Shown: positions 16,105 to 24,974, counted from the first letter of the stretch. The stretch: 64,000 nt of DNA from Nonomuraea thailandensis (GCF_024172165.1 NZ_JAMZEB010000002.1:7709501-7773500); one strand, 5' to 3'. Notes: generated by a model not told the origin, from the sequence alone. Program-made: numbers and translations.

Positions 16105-17361
16105 ATGATCATCAGGCAGATCCACGTCACACCTGTCGCTTTCCGGGATCCGCCTCTCCTGAACGCCGCCGGAGTTCACGAGCCCTGGGCTCTCCGTACC
16201 ATTGTCGAGGTCGTCACAGACGAAGGCCTGACCGGGTTGGGTGAGACCTACGGCGATCTCGACCACCTCGGCAAAGTACGCGAATGCGCCCAGGCCCTGA
16301 TCGGCCTCGACGTCCACGCCCTGAACACGATGTACGCCCGAATCGCCGCCCTCGTCGGCGGAACAGTGCACGACCTGCACGGGCTCACCGGCGCCGGCAC
16401 CACGGAGAAGAGCGTCGACCGCATCTTCTCCCCCTTCGAGGTGGCCTGCCTGGACATCCGCGGCAAGGCGGCAGGCGTCCCGGTCTCCGACCTCCTGGGC
16501 GGCAAGGTCAGGGACGCGGTCCCGTACAGCGCGTACCTCTTCTACAAGTGGGCCGGCCACCCGGGCCAGGACCCGGACAGGTTCGGCGCCGCACTCGACG
16601 AAACCGGCCTCATCGAGCAGGCGAAACTCCTGATCGACGAGTACGGCTTCCAGTCCGTCAAGCTCAAGGGCGGCGTCTTCCCACCCGACCAGGAGATCGC
16701 CGCGACCCGGGCCCTGCACGAGGCGTTCCCGGACACCCCGCTCCGCCTCGACCCGAACGCCGCCTGGTCGATAGCCACCTCGATCCGCGTCGGCAGAGAA
16801 CTCGAAGGCGTCCTCCAGTACCTCGAGGACCCGACCTCCGGCATCGACGGCATGGCGGAGGTGGCGGCCTCCGTCCCCATGCCGCTGGCCACCAACATGT
16901 GCGTGGTCACCCCGGAGCACTTCCCTCCGGCGATGGCCTCCCGTGCCATCGGCGTTCTCCTCCTGGATCACCACTACTGGGGCGGTCTCGTACGTTCGTC
17001 GCACATCGCCGCCATGTGCGACACCTTCGGCCTGGGCATGTCCATGCACTCCAACTCCCACCTCGGCATCAGCCTGGCCGCCATGACCCACCTGGCCGCC
17101 GCCACGCCGAACCTCACGTTCGCCTGCGACACCCACACCCCGTGGCAGGACGGCCAGGACGTGGTCCTGCCGGGCGCCCTCCGCTTCGTGAACGGCGCCG
17201 TCCCGGTGCCCACCACCCCGGGCCTCGGCGTGGAGCTGGACAGGGACGCCTTGGCAGTGATGAACGAGCAGTACGAGAAGTGCGGCATCCGCTCCCGCGA
17301 CGACACGGCGTACATCCAACGCTTCGACCCCTCCTTCTCACCGAACAAACCCCGCTGGTGA
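16105..17361 (+). CDS. Glucarate dehydratase (enolase superfamily)
   Basis: The 418-residue enolase-superfamily enzyme is expected to dehydrate D-glucarate (or L-idarate) to 5-dehydro-4-deoxyglucarate. Visible active-site residues are the KxK pair Lys186/Lys188 (SVKLKGG), metal ligands Asp216 (RLDPNAAW), Glu241 (LEDP) and Asn264 (ATNMCV), and the Asp288/His315 dyad (LLLDHHYWGG, MHSNSHLG). Asparagine as third metal ligand is characteristic of the glucarate dehydratase subgroup. The start is ATG 16105; the ATG at 16091 is followed by a stop after five codons. The strong IclR box ends only 8 bp before the start. The product feeds the dehydratase encoded at 11 kb. Galactarate as an alternative substrate cannot be excluded. 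Confidence 0.85.
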   Translation: MIIRQIHVTPVAFRDPPLLNAAGVHEPWALRTIVEVVTDEGLTGLGETYGDLDHLGKVRECAQALIGLDVHALNTMYARIAALVGGTVHDLHGLTGAGTTEKSVDRIFSPFEVACLDIRGKAAGVPVSDLLGGKVRDAVPYSAYLFYKWAGHPGQDPDRFGAALDETGLIEQAKLLIDEYGFQSVKLKGGVFPPDQEIAATRALHEAFPDTPLRLDPNAAWSIATSIRVGRELEGVLQYLEDPTSGIDGMAEVAASVPMPLATNMCVVTPEHFPPAMASRAIGVLLLDHHYWGGLVRSSHIAAMCDTFGLGMSMHSNSHLGISLAAMTHLAAATPNLTFACDTHTPWQDGQDVVLPGALRFVNGAVPVPTTPGLGVELDRDALAVMNEQYEKCGIRSRDDTAYIQRFDPSFSPNKPRW

Positions 17362-17492
17362 ACCCCACCTCGATCCCGCCGAGTGAACGTCACCTCGAAC
17401 CGCCCGGGGCGAACCGCACCCTCAACCGCATTGGATGAACCACCTACAAGCCACAAATCGGCCGAAGCGCCAAACCCGGCCACAACTCCATC

Positions 17493-17524
17493 GAGCGCCC
17501 CGCGCACGCTTCCGCGGGGCGCTC
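17493..17524. terminator. Hairpin terminator after the glucarate dehydratase gene
   Basis: A perfect 12-bp stem (GAGCGCCCCGCG, 17493-17504; complement at 17513-17524) has an 8-base loop and no U-tract, as is common in actinobacteria. It lies in the 327-bp gap between the glucarate dehydratase gene and the next gene, where nothing else was seen. Confidence 0.7.
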
Positions 17525-17688
17525 CATGGAAGAAGCAATCTCGCCCGCAAGCTCCCTGATCAGCCCACCCTGAACACCCCCTGACGAACACCGACCAGGA
17601 GACTTGCGGTTACACGTCAACACGACAACCCACTGCTGAATGCCCGCGAGACGACCTACTGATGACCGTCGGCAAGGAGACCCCGTTG

Positions 17689-18834
17689 ATGAACGTCGCC
17701 TACCTCTACCCCTGGGACGTGGTCGGAGACCCATCAGCCCCCGGCCGCTTGGCCGACCTCGGCGTCCAGACGGTCGCCTTGGCAGCCATGTACCACTCAA
17801 CGAGGGCAGCCACGCCGTACCACCCCGCTCATCGCGTCCTCGACGTCCCGCACCCGGCCTTCTACCTCCCGATCCGCCCGTCGTCCTGGTCTCGCCTGGT
17901 CCCCGCCTCCCCCACGTGGACCCCTGCCGATGCCTACCTCCAGGCCAGGGACGCCCTGAAGGCGGTCGGCCTCCAGGTGCACGCCTGGACCGTCCTCACA
18001 CACAACTCGCACCTGGGCTCGGCCAACCCCGATCTCGTCGTCCGCAACGCCTTCGGCGACCCGTACCCCTACGCCCTTTGCCCGGCTCACGAGGACGTCA
18101 TCGAGTACTGCGAACGCCTGGTCAAGGAGATCCTCGAAGTAGGCGAACCCGACGGCCTGATTCTGGAGGCCTGTGGCCCCATGGGCTTCGGCCACCAGAC
18201 CGTCCACGAGAAGACATCCGGTGCGGACTGGACCCCCACGGACATCGACCTCCTCTCCCTCTGTTTCTGCACGAACTGCGCCCCCCTCTACCCAGAGCCG
18301 ACCCGAGCCGCCGTCCGCGCCGCCATCGACCGCACCGCCCCAGCGCCCACCACCAGCGCTGTCCACGCCTCCAGCACCATCGAAGAGGCACTCGGTCACC
18401 TCTCCGACGAGGTACGCACCCTTCGAGCAGCCCAGACGACGACCCTCCGCCAGCGCCTCATCTCCGTCGCCCGAGACACCGCCGCCGACGTCCCCATCAC
18501 GCTGCACGCCAACCCGGACCCCTGGGCCACGGGCGCCTTCGCCCCACTCCCCTCGGGCGAACCGGGAGCAGACGTCCTGGTGGCCAACTGCTGGGGCGAC
18601 CCGGCCACGGACGCCACCCGCCTGGCCCGGCTCAAGGACCTGTCCACCCCTGACCAGCGAGTCGGCGCCTACGTCCTGGCCCTCCCGCCCCGCCCCGCCG
18701 ACCCGGAGGTCCTGGCGGACCAGCTCAGGACCTACTCCAAGGCCGGCGCAACGGAATTCCACCTTTACCACGCAGGCCTAGCCTCCCCCGAACGCCTAAC
18801 CGCCCTCACCAAGGCCCTCCGCCTCCACGGCTGA
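17689..18834 (+). CDS. Conserved protein of unknown function, probable TIM-barrel glycoside-hydrolase-like fold
   Basis: I do not recognise an assigned function. The 381-residue protein opens with NVAYLYPWDVVGDP and continues with HSTRAATPYHPAHRVLD. It has a cysteine cluster, LCFCTNC, near residue 195 and ends in a barrel-like alternation of strands and helices. The spaced Cys motif resembles structural metal sites in putative glycoside-hydrolase-like barrels. There is no signal peptide, so a cytosolic location is expected. ATG 17689 is chosen because AAGGAG lies 8 bases upstream; the in-frame ATG at 17662 would put that signal inside the gene. It closes the sugar-acid cluster, so a role in processing uronate-containing sugars or lactones is possible (inference). 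Confidence 0.75.
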   Translation: MNVAYLYPWDVVGDPSAPGRLADLGVQTVALAAMYHSTRAATPYHPAHRVLDVPHPAFYLPIRPSSWSRLVPASPTWTPADAYLQARDALKAVGLQVHAWTVLTHNSHLGSANPDLVVRNAFGDPYPYALCPAHEDVIEYCERLVKEILEVGEPDGLILEACGPMGFGHQTVHEKTSGADWTPTDIDLLSLCFCTNCAPLYPEPTRAAVRAAIDRTAPAPTTSAVHASSTIEEALGHLSDEVRTLRAAQTTTLRQRLISVARDTAADVPITLHANPDPWATGAFAPLPSGEPGADVLVANCWGDPATDATRLARLKDLSTPDQRVGAYVLALPPRPADPEVLADQLRTYSKAGATEFHLYHAGLASPERLTALTKALRLHG

Positions 18835-19405
18835 TCAGCAATAGACCCCAACTCCCCCTGCTGCTGACTCCAACCGACCAGCCCCTGGCGCGGCCCCAAC
18901 CCAACGCCCCCTGCGCGGCCCCAACCCAACAAACCCTGGCACGGGCCCTCCAACCCGCTTTGGTGCGGGCCCGTCCAATCAGCCCTGGTGCAGCCCCACC
19001 CAGCGGGCCGTGCCCATACTCACACCCTCCGCCTCCCCGGCTCGACGGACACCCACCACAATCTCCGCGTGCCGACCCAGCCAGCCGGTGAGACGTGCTG
19101 CTCCACTCAACCCGCTTGAGCCGACCAAGGCTCCATCACTCCGTCAACACGCCCGCCCAACGCACTCACGGGACCACCGGCCACACCGACCACACCGACC
19201 ACACCGACCACACCGACCACACCGACCAGTCACTCACAACACCACCTGAGCGTCGCCACCGGGCACAGGCACTTACACCATGGACCTTGCGACCGCCACA
19301 ATCTGCGGGCCATCGCCCCACGCACGAGCACGCACCACCGACTTGCCCCGTGCCCTTCACCAGCGCCGCGTGTGACAACCATCCAGCATGGATAGGTTTA
19401 TTCAT
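18835..19405. other. Non-coding interval with degenerate repeats
   Basis: No gene is supported in 571 bp. Between about 18880 and 19000 a phrase of the type CCCTGGYGCGGCCCCAACCCA recurs four to five times with drift. A perfect 9-bp tandem array follows at 19182-19226. No terminator hairpin was identified. Confidence 0.5.
19182..19226. repeat. 9-bp tandem repeat, five copies
   Basis: CACACCGAC occurs five times head to tail without a mismatch. It lies about 180 bp upstream of the DUF402 gene. It is too short and has no spacers, so it is a microsatellite-like array and not a CRISPR. Confidence 0.9.
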
Positions 19406-19903
19406 ATGACCGATGTGCGAATCGTCTTCAGAAAATACGGCGGCGCATTGCATTGGAACCATCCCGCTCGGTTACTAGGTGAGGACGAGCACGGCGTCTG
19501 GGCCGAAGTCCCCGGTGGGACGGTCGCCAGGAAGGGCGAAGGCCCGCCTGTCACGTGGGAGACGACCGCGATCATGCTGTTTCCCCGGGACGCCTGGTGG
19601 ACAGCGTCCTTCAACACCCCACCCCACAGAAGCGAAATCTACGTCGACGTCACAACCATTCCGGAATGGAAAGACGACGAGGTCACCATGCTCGACCTCG
19701 ACCTGGACGTGATCCGCATGAGAGATGGGCGACTCATCCTGGACGACGTAGACGAATTCGCAGAACATCAGATCTTGCTGCGTTATCCACCCGAGTTGAT
19801 CACACAAGCAGAAGAAGCAGCGCACTGGCTACTCGACGCAGTAGGCGAGAGAAAAGGCCCGTTCGGCGGCGCACACTTGGATTGGCTCTCAAAAACGCTC
19901 TGA
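19406..19903 (+). CDS. DUF402 / FomD-like protein
   Basis: The 165-residue protein matches the DUF402 (FomD-like) pattern. It starts TDVRIVFRKYGGALHWNHPAR, carries GEDEHGVWAEVPGGT and has the acidic core YVDVTT-IPEW-DLDLDVI with conserved aspartates. Such proteins are small metal-dependent hydrolases acting on nucleotide-linked substrates, and FomD hydrolyses a CMP-phosphonate; the substrate here is unknown. ATG 19406 is preferred because family members begin at this point; ATG 19388 is also in frame and neither has a strong ribosome-binding site. The gene converges on the response-regulator gene. The 57 bp between them show no hairpin. Confidence 0.7.
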   Translation: MTDVRIVFRKYGGALHWNHPARLLGEDEHGVWAEVPGGTVARKGEGPPVTWETTAIMLFPRDAWWTASFNTPPHRSEIYVDVTTIPEWKDDEVTMLDLDLDVIRMRDGRLILDDVDEFAEHQILLRYPPELITQAEEAAHWLLDAVGERKGPFGGAHLDWLSKTL

Positions 19904-19960
19904 ACGATCTACACTCTAACACGAAAACAACCGACAGCAGATTGCACAAACTACGTGCCA

Positions 19961-20602
19961 TCACGCGGCAGCTGAAACCAGCCCGCTCTCATACGCCGCA
20001 ATAACAAGTTGAGCCCGATCACGGGCCTCCAGCTTGGCCAGCAGTCGCGTGATGTGCGTCTTCACCGTAGCCATGCTGACCTGCAGATGTGCAGCGATCT
20101 CGCGATTCGACAGCCCTCGCGCGATCAACACCAACACTTCCCGTTCCCGCTCCGTGACACCCTCCAGCCCTTTCACCTGAGGCAGGACGGGCGTACGCGT
20201 GAACTCCTCGATCAGCTTACGCGTAACCGTGGGCGCCAGTAGCGCCTCTCCTGCGGCCACCACGCGTATGGCGGCGAGCAAATCGGCAGGTGGAGTATCT
20301 TTCAGCAAAAATCCACTTGCTCCCGCCCGGAGCGCATCATAAACATAGGCATCGAGATCGAACATCGTCACCACGAGAACCCGAGCAACATCCCTGATAT
20401 GGCGAGTGGCCTCTATCCCGTCCATGCCGGGCATTCGCACATCCATGAGCACCACATCCGGCTGTCGTTCCAGCACGACGTCAACAACCTCGGCCCCCGT
20501 CCCGGCCTCCCCCACCACCTCCAGATCGGGTTCGGAGTCGACCAGCACCTTGAAACTCCCCCTGAGCAACGCCTGATCGTCGGCGATGACCACTCGGATC
20601 AC
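19961..20602 (-). CDS. NarL-family response regulator
   Basis: The 213-residue protein has a receiver domain, with acidic pair Asp8/Asp9, phosphoacceptor Asp54 in LMDVRMPGMDG and Lys in LLKDTPP. A LuxR-type helix-turn-helix follows at about 150-205 (LTEREREVLVLIARGLSNREIA-like). Its ATG overlaps the kinase stop (ATGA, 20599-20602), so the two are coupled. It probably controls the divergent ABC exporter operon at 22.4-25 kb, the usual arrangement for such systems. Confidence 0.92.
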   Translation of the reverse strand: MIRVVIADDQALLRGSFKVLVDSEPDLEVVGEAGTGAEVVDVVLERQPDVVLMDVRMPGMDGIEATRHIRDVARVLVVTMFDLDAYVYDALRAGASGFLLKDTPPADLLAAIRVVAAGEALLAPTVTRKLIEEFTRTPVLPQVKGLEGVTEREREVLVLIARGLSNREIAAHLQVSMATVKTHITRLLAKLEARDRAQLVIAAYESGLVSAAA

Positions 20603-22326
20603 GACACCTCCTCGTACGGCAACTGGGCGAACACTCGAAAGCCCCGCCCAGGCAGGGTTCCGGCCTCGAACGTTCCGCCGTACATCATGACCCGCTCTCG
20701 CATCCCGATCAGGCCGTGCCCAGCGCCCTCACCCGGCAACGTACGCCGCCCCGGCCCGTCATCGACCACCTCGATCCGTACCTCCACCCCATCGTCGACG
20801 ACGGACACTCGGCACCGAGCCGGCGCGGCATGCTTGACCACATTGGTGAGCGCCTCCTGCACGATGCGGTACACCGCCAACCCCACACCATCGGGGAGCC
20901 GCCCCCAGGCTTCCTCCACTCCTCGCGCCGCCCCTCCTTCCAGCGCCGAATCCGCCCTTGACCCGCCCTCTTCCTGCCGCAAGGCTTCCGCCTCTCCCTG
21001 CGCCGCACCTCCTCGCACCGCGCTCATACGCTCTCGCGCCGCGCCTCCCCGCACCGAGTCCATGCCGCCCTGCGCCACACCTCCCTGCGCCACACCTCCC
21101 TGCGCCACACCTCCCTGCGCCACACCTCCCTGCGCCACACCTCCCTGCGCCACACCTCCCTGCGCCACACCTCCCTGCGCCACACCTCCCTGCACTGCGC
21201 TCATGCGCTCCGGCGCCGCAGCTCCCCGCACCGTGCCTGCACGTCCCAGTGCTGTTGCCCATCCCCTCGCCTCCGTACGTTGCGCCGCCGTTGCTTCCCG
21301 CGCTGCGGCCTGCGCGCTTGCCGAGGCCGCCTCTTCTCGCACCGCCTCAGCTCTTCCCAGCGCCGCCCCTTCAGGCGGCAAGGCTTGCGCCCGTCCGAGC
21401 TCTCGGAGGGTCGCCGCTTCTCTCCCCGTCGCTCTGTCCTGCGACGCCGTCCCGGATCGTCTCCCGTCACCGCCCTCTACGTGGAGATCGAGCTGTACGT
21501 CCACCCCGGCCAGCCGAGCCTGAACCACCAGGCCGTGGATCCCCGCCAGGCCGGGTGTGGGCACGCGGTCAGGCACGGTCGTAGACCTGAGCACACCGAG
21601 CAGGTGCCGCATCTCGACAAGGGCGCTGCGGCTGGCAGTCTCGATCACTCGCAAGGCGTCGTGCGCCTCTTCGGGTTTGGTCGCCATGACGTGGTTGGCG
21701 ACCCCGGCCTTGACCGCGATCAGCCCTACGCTGTGCGTGACCACGTCATGCAGCTCCCGAGCGATCCTTAACCGCTCCTCGGCCACCGCCTGTGCCGCCA
21801 GCCGTTCGGCGTCACGTACGGCATAGGACCTGCGCTCCTGCACGGCCCGGCCGATCGTCCACGCTCCTCCCAGCGCTGCGATGCCCATGAGCGGCTGGTC
21901 GAGGTGCAGGAGCCAGTCGGGGGCTCGGTCACGGGGAATGCCTGCCACCGTCATGCCCACGACGGTCATCAAGCTCACCAATCCGATGGCCGACGTCGGG
22001 ATCGCCGGGCCTCGCTTGTCGGACAGCGCGACGATGTACAGGGCGTACGCGGGCGCGAGGTACACGAGCCCCACGGCTCCCACCAGCGCGGTGTAGACGG
22101 CGAGCACCAGCGTGAAGCAGAAGACGGGCACCGGCCAGAGCCTGCGCAGTGCCAGCGGCAGCCCCAGGCCGGCGGGAAGGGCGAGCCGCATCCACGGCGG
22201 CAGCGGCTCGGCATGGACGGTCATGGTGACGAAGGTGAACGCCGCACACACGCCCGCAACCGCATCAAGCATGATCAACTCACGGCGGCTCATGCGTCTG
22301 GCGAAGAAGGGGTGCGTGTCGTTCAC
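20599..22326 (-). CDS. Histidine kinase (HisKA_3 type) with a ~190-residue repeat insertion
   Basis: The 575-residue kinase has about five N-terminal membrane helices (residues 20-160) and a dimerisation/phosphoacceptor segment with His193 in ARELHDVVTHSVGL. The C-terminal ATPase region covers about 475-575 (VYRIVQEALTNVVKHA, VVDDGPG, GHGLIGMRERV). Relatives of the DesK/NarX group are about 390 residues long. Here residues about 285-474 are an extra low-complexity Ala/Gly/Arg/Glu segment. It is inserted between the LLGVLR-PTPGLAGI part and the ATPase domain and includes eight GGVAQ repeats. The insertion keeps frame, so the gene is not simply broken. Its effect on signalling is unknown. Confidence 0.85.
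   Translation of the reverse strand: MNDTHPFFARRMSRRELIMLDAVAGVCAAFTFVTMTVHAEPLPPWMRLALPAGLGLPLALRRLWPVPVFCFTLVLAVYTALVGAVGLVYLAPAYALYIVALSDKRGPAIPTSAIGLVSLMTVVGMTVAGIPRDRAPDWLLHLDQPLMGIAALGGAWTIGRAVQERRSYAVRDAERLAAQAVAEERLRIARELHDVVTHSVGLIAVKAGVANHVMATKPEEAHDALRVIETASRSALVEMRHLLGVLRSTTVPDRVPTPGLAGIHGLVVQARLAGVDVQLDLHVEGGDGRRSGTASQDRATGREAATLRELGRAQALPPEGAALGRAEAVREEAASASAQAAAREATAAQRTEARGWATALGRAGTVRGAAAPERMSAVQGGVAQGGVAQGGVAQGGVAQGGVAQGGVAQGGVAQGGVAQGGMDSVRGGAARERMSAVRGGAAQGEAEALRQEEGGSRADSALEGGAARGVEEAWGRLPDGVGLAVYRIVQEALTNVVKHAAPARCRVSVVDDGVEVRIEVVDDGPGRRTLPGEGAGHGLIGMRERVMMYGGTFEAGTLPGRGFRVFAQLPYEEVS
21071..21190 (-). repeat. 15-bp tandem repeat, eight perfect copies, inside the kinase gene
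   Basis: TGCGCCACACCTCCC (plus strand) is repeated eight times without a mismatch and encodes VAQGG on the minus strand (about residues 379-419). Degenerate versions of the same phrase flank it on both sides for a further 300 bp, which suggests growth by repeated slippage. Confidence 0.97.
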
Positions 22327-22438
22327 GCGTTGAACCGTAGCCGCTGCAGCGGGCCGAGCACGTCAACCCAGGGTCTGACCTTGAAGTTCGAACCGTGATC
22401 CGACGCGCCACCGCCTCGCCGCCCCGCATCCTTACGGC

Positions 22439-23158
22439 GTGATCGAACTCCAGCACCTCACCAAGCGCTACGGTGCCACACTCGCCGTGGACGGCCTCTC
22501 CTTCAGGGTCGAGCCCGGCCATGTGACCGGGTTCCTGGGCCCCAACGGCGCCGGCAAGTCCACCACGATGCGCCTCATCCTCGGTCTCGACGCGCCGACG
22601 TCCGGCCAGGCACTGGTCAATGGCCGGAGATACACCGCGCTGCGCGAGCCGATGCGCGAGGTCGGAGCGCTTCTCGACGCAAGCGCCGTCCACGGCGGCC
22701 GCAGCGCCTACAACCATCTGCTCTGCCTGGCCCTCACCAACGGCATCGGCCGCACACGCGTCGCCGAGGTGCTTGAGCAGGTCGGCCTGGCGGGTGTGGC
22801 GCGCAAGCGGGTGGGCGGGTTCTCTCTGGGCATGAAACAGCGGCTCGGCATCGCGGCCGCGCTGCTCGGGGATCCCGGCATCCTGATGTTCGACGAGCCG
22901 GTCAACGGCCTCGACCCCGATGGTGTGCGCTGGATTCGCGACCTCATGCGCTCGCTGGCCGCCGAGGGCCGGACGATCCTGCTCTCCAGCCATCTTATGA
23001 GCGAGATGGCCCTCACCGCGGAGCGCATCGTCATCGTCGGCCGTGGCCGGCTCATCGCCGAGGCCACCGTCGCCGAGCTGACCGCTCGCTATCCATCCCT
23101 GGAAGACGCGTACATGGCCCTGACCGCCGACAGCGTGCAATACGGAGCGGCCCGATGA
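22439..23158 (+). CDS. ABC transporter ATP-binding protein (drug/bacteriocin exporter type)
   Basis: The 239-residue ATPase has Walker A GPNGAGKST (about 33-41), a signature at FSLGMKQR, Walker B GILMFDEP and the switch His in LLSSHLMSEM. It resembles the BcrA/CcmA-type ATPases that power ABC-2 exporters. The GTG start at 22439 has no ribosome-binding site, and CATCCT stands six bases upstream, so the mRNA may be leaderless. The stop overlaps the ATG of the first permease gene. It is divergent from the two-component system, which probably regulates it. Confidence 0.9.
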   Translation: MIELQHLTKRYGATLAVDGLSFRVEPGHVTGFLGPNGAGKSTTMRLILGLDAPTSGQALVNGRRYTALREPMREVGALLDASAVHGGRSAYNHLLCLALTNGIGRTRVAEVLEQVGLAGVARKRVGGFSLGMKQRLGIAAALLGDPGILMFDEPVNGLDPDGVRWIRDLMRSLAAEGRTILLSSHLMSEMALTAERIVIVGRGRLIAEATVAELTARYPSLEDAYMALTADSVQYGAAR

Positions 23159-23919
23159 AGTCGGTCATCTCTTCCGAATGGCTGAAGCTCCGCTCGGTGA
23201 GCTCGACGTACCACGCAATCGGGGCGGCGGCCCTGACGGTGGCGCTCGGCGTCGCGTGGACGCTGTACGTGGCTGCTCTCGCCGACGAGCGCGGCACGCT
23301 ACGCGCAGCCGCCCCTGAGCAGGGCTTCCTGCCGCTCGTCCAGGTGAGTCTGGCGGTGCTCGGCGTGCTGGCGATCACTTCTGAGTACGCCACGGGCATG
23401 GTCCGGACCAGCTTGATCATCGTTCCGAAGCGCAGCACCTTACTCCTGGCCAAGGCGGGGATCATCGGCATGGCCACGTTCGTGACCGCCAACACGATCC
23501 TCCTGCTCACGTACGCCACGAGCCGCCTGATCGCGAACGACCGCAGTCTGGGCTTCAATCAGGTTCCTCTTACTGACGACCTGCCCATGCTGCTCGCGTC
23601 GGGTCTGTCGGTGACCGCCCTGGCGCTGGTAGGCCTTGGGCTGGGCGCAGCCATGCGCTCCACGGCCGGCGCGATCATGTCGGTGGTCGCCCTGCTGTTC
23701 GTGCTCCCCGGTGTTGCCACCTATCTGCCTGCCCCGTGGAACACCCACGTCTCCACCTTCCTCTTGCCGAACCTCGTCCCACAGGTGGCGGGCGAACGAC
23801 TCTCATCCCGTCTGGGAGACGGTTTCCTACCGTCCTGGGCAGCACTGGCCCTGCTGCTCGCTTACCCACTCGTCGCCCTTGCCATCGGCTACTACCAGCT
23901 CAGGCGAAGAGACGCATGA
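23155..23919 (+). CDS. ABC-2 type permease 1
   Basis: The 254-residue membrane protein has about six helices, beginning SEWLKLRSVSSTYHAIGAAA. A large extracellular loop lies after helix 1, and it has the GMVRTSLIIVPKR segment seen in BcrB-like permeases. It is coupled to the ATPase gene by ATGA overlap. Its closest relative in the window is the next permease, which shares the start motif SEWLKxRSVxSTY and the TSEYxTGxxRTSL block. The two probably arose by duplication and may form a heterodimer. Confidence 0.87.
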   Translation: MKSVISSEWLKLRSVSSTYHAIGAAALTVALGVAWTLYVAALADERGTLRAAAPEQGFLPLVQVSLAVLGVLAITSEYATGMVRTSLIIVPKRSTLLLAKAGIIGMATFVTANTILLLTYATSRLIANDRSLGFNQVPLTDDLPMLLASGLSVTALALVGLGLGAAMRSTAGAIMSVVALLFVLPGVATYLPAPWNTHVSTFLLPNLVPQVAGERLSSRLGDGFLPSWAALALLLAYPLVALAIGYYQLRRRDA

Positions 23920-24197
23920 CCGTACGCGCTCCCAAACGCTCCCGTCCACGCAGGCACGGCGGTGCAATCCGACATCGCGCGTCGGCATCGAGCAGGAAGC
24001 AGACGCACGTGACACAGCGCCTCCCGCCGGGTCGGACGCATCCGTGAAACGTCTCCTCTCCCACCCTGTACGCATCCGTCCCCCTCAATGACCGAGCGAT
24101 TGCACCTCTTCGCGCCCTCAAGGCCGTACGTGCGACGAAGCCACGCCCTCCACCACACGTGTCCCTGGCCTCACCGCCCGCCCGAAAGGACGCAGGC

Positions 24198-24974
24198 ATG
24201 ACCGTCCTCACCTCCGAGTGGCTGAAGATCCGCTCGGTCCGTTCGACCTACCTGGTCCTCGGGCTCAGTATCGGCACCATTTTTCTGGGCCTTGCACTCG
24301 CCGTGGCGGCGGCCGGCATGTACGACGCCGCTTCTCCCGAACAGCAAGCTCGCGCCCGGATCGCGGACCTGGAGGAAGTGTTCACGATCATCCCGCAGCT
24401 CTGCATGGGCATCATGGGCGCCTTGACCGTCACATCCGAGTACACAACGGGCTTGATCAGAACGAGTCTGGCCCTCGTTCCCCGTCGCTGGCCCGTCCTG
24501 GCCGCCAAGGCCGTGATCATCGGCAGTTTGGGCCTGCTCATCGGTGCCGTGTCGGTCTTCGGCACCTATGTCGCGGCCCGCGGTGCGCTCGGCGACCGCT
24601 TCTCCGGCGCCTACACGACCGCCTTCGGCGACCGGGTGCCGCTTCTGATCGCGCTCAGCCTCACTGTGCCGGTGTTCGCGCTGCTGGGCGTGGGTATCGG
24701 CGCGATCCTGCGGTCCGTGACGGGCGCCACGGCCATCATCGTCGGCCTCGTCTACGTACTCCCCATGATCGTCGGCAGACTTCCCGAACCGTGGAGCGAA
24801 CGCCTCGGCTCGCTGATGATCGGCGCCCTACCCCGCGAGATCACCGGCGACACCATCACCACCTCGGTGTACGGCTCGCTCCTGTCGCCCCCAGCGGCCG
24901 GCGCAGTCATGATCGCGTATGCGGCCATCCCTGTGTGCGCCGCCATGTGGCTGCTACGCCGAAGGGACGCCTGA
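24198..24974 (+). CDS. ABC-2 type permease 2 (paralogue)
   Basis: The 258-residue membrane protein starts at ATG 24198, with AAGGA seven bases upstream. It opens TVLTSEWLKIRSVRSTYLVLG, mirrors permease 1 through TSEYTTGLIRTSLALVPRR, and ends in LLRRRDA, much like LRRRDA in permease 1. A 278-bp spacer without a visible gene separates the two. It likely uses the same ATPase. The cargo is unknown; peptide antibiotics are typical for this family. Confidence 0.87.
   Translation: MTVLTSEWLKIRSVRSTYLVLGLSIGTIFLGLALAVAAAGMYDAASPEQQARARIADLEEVFTIIPQLCMGIMGALTVTSEYTTGLIRTSLALVPRRWPVLAAKAVIIGSLGLLIGAVSVFGTYVAARGALGDRFSGAYTTAFGDRVPLLIALSLTVPVFALLGVGIGAILRSVTGATAIIVGLVYVLPMIVGRLPEPWSERLGSLMIGALPREITGDTITTSVYGSLLSPPAAGAVMIAYAAIPVCAAMWLLRRRDA

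Noticed and set aside
19182..19226. Short direct repeats that could suggest a CRISPR array
   Set aside because: The 9-bp units are contiguous with no spacers, and no cas gene is nearby.
21071..21190. Eight direct repeats as a CRISPR or regulatory array
   Set aside because: They are contiguous 15-bp units inside a coding frame and encode a peptide repeat.
22381..22400. TTCGAACC as a possible tRNA T-arm
   Set aside because: No acceptor, D or anticodon arms flank it. No tRNA was found elsewhere in the window.
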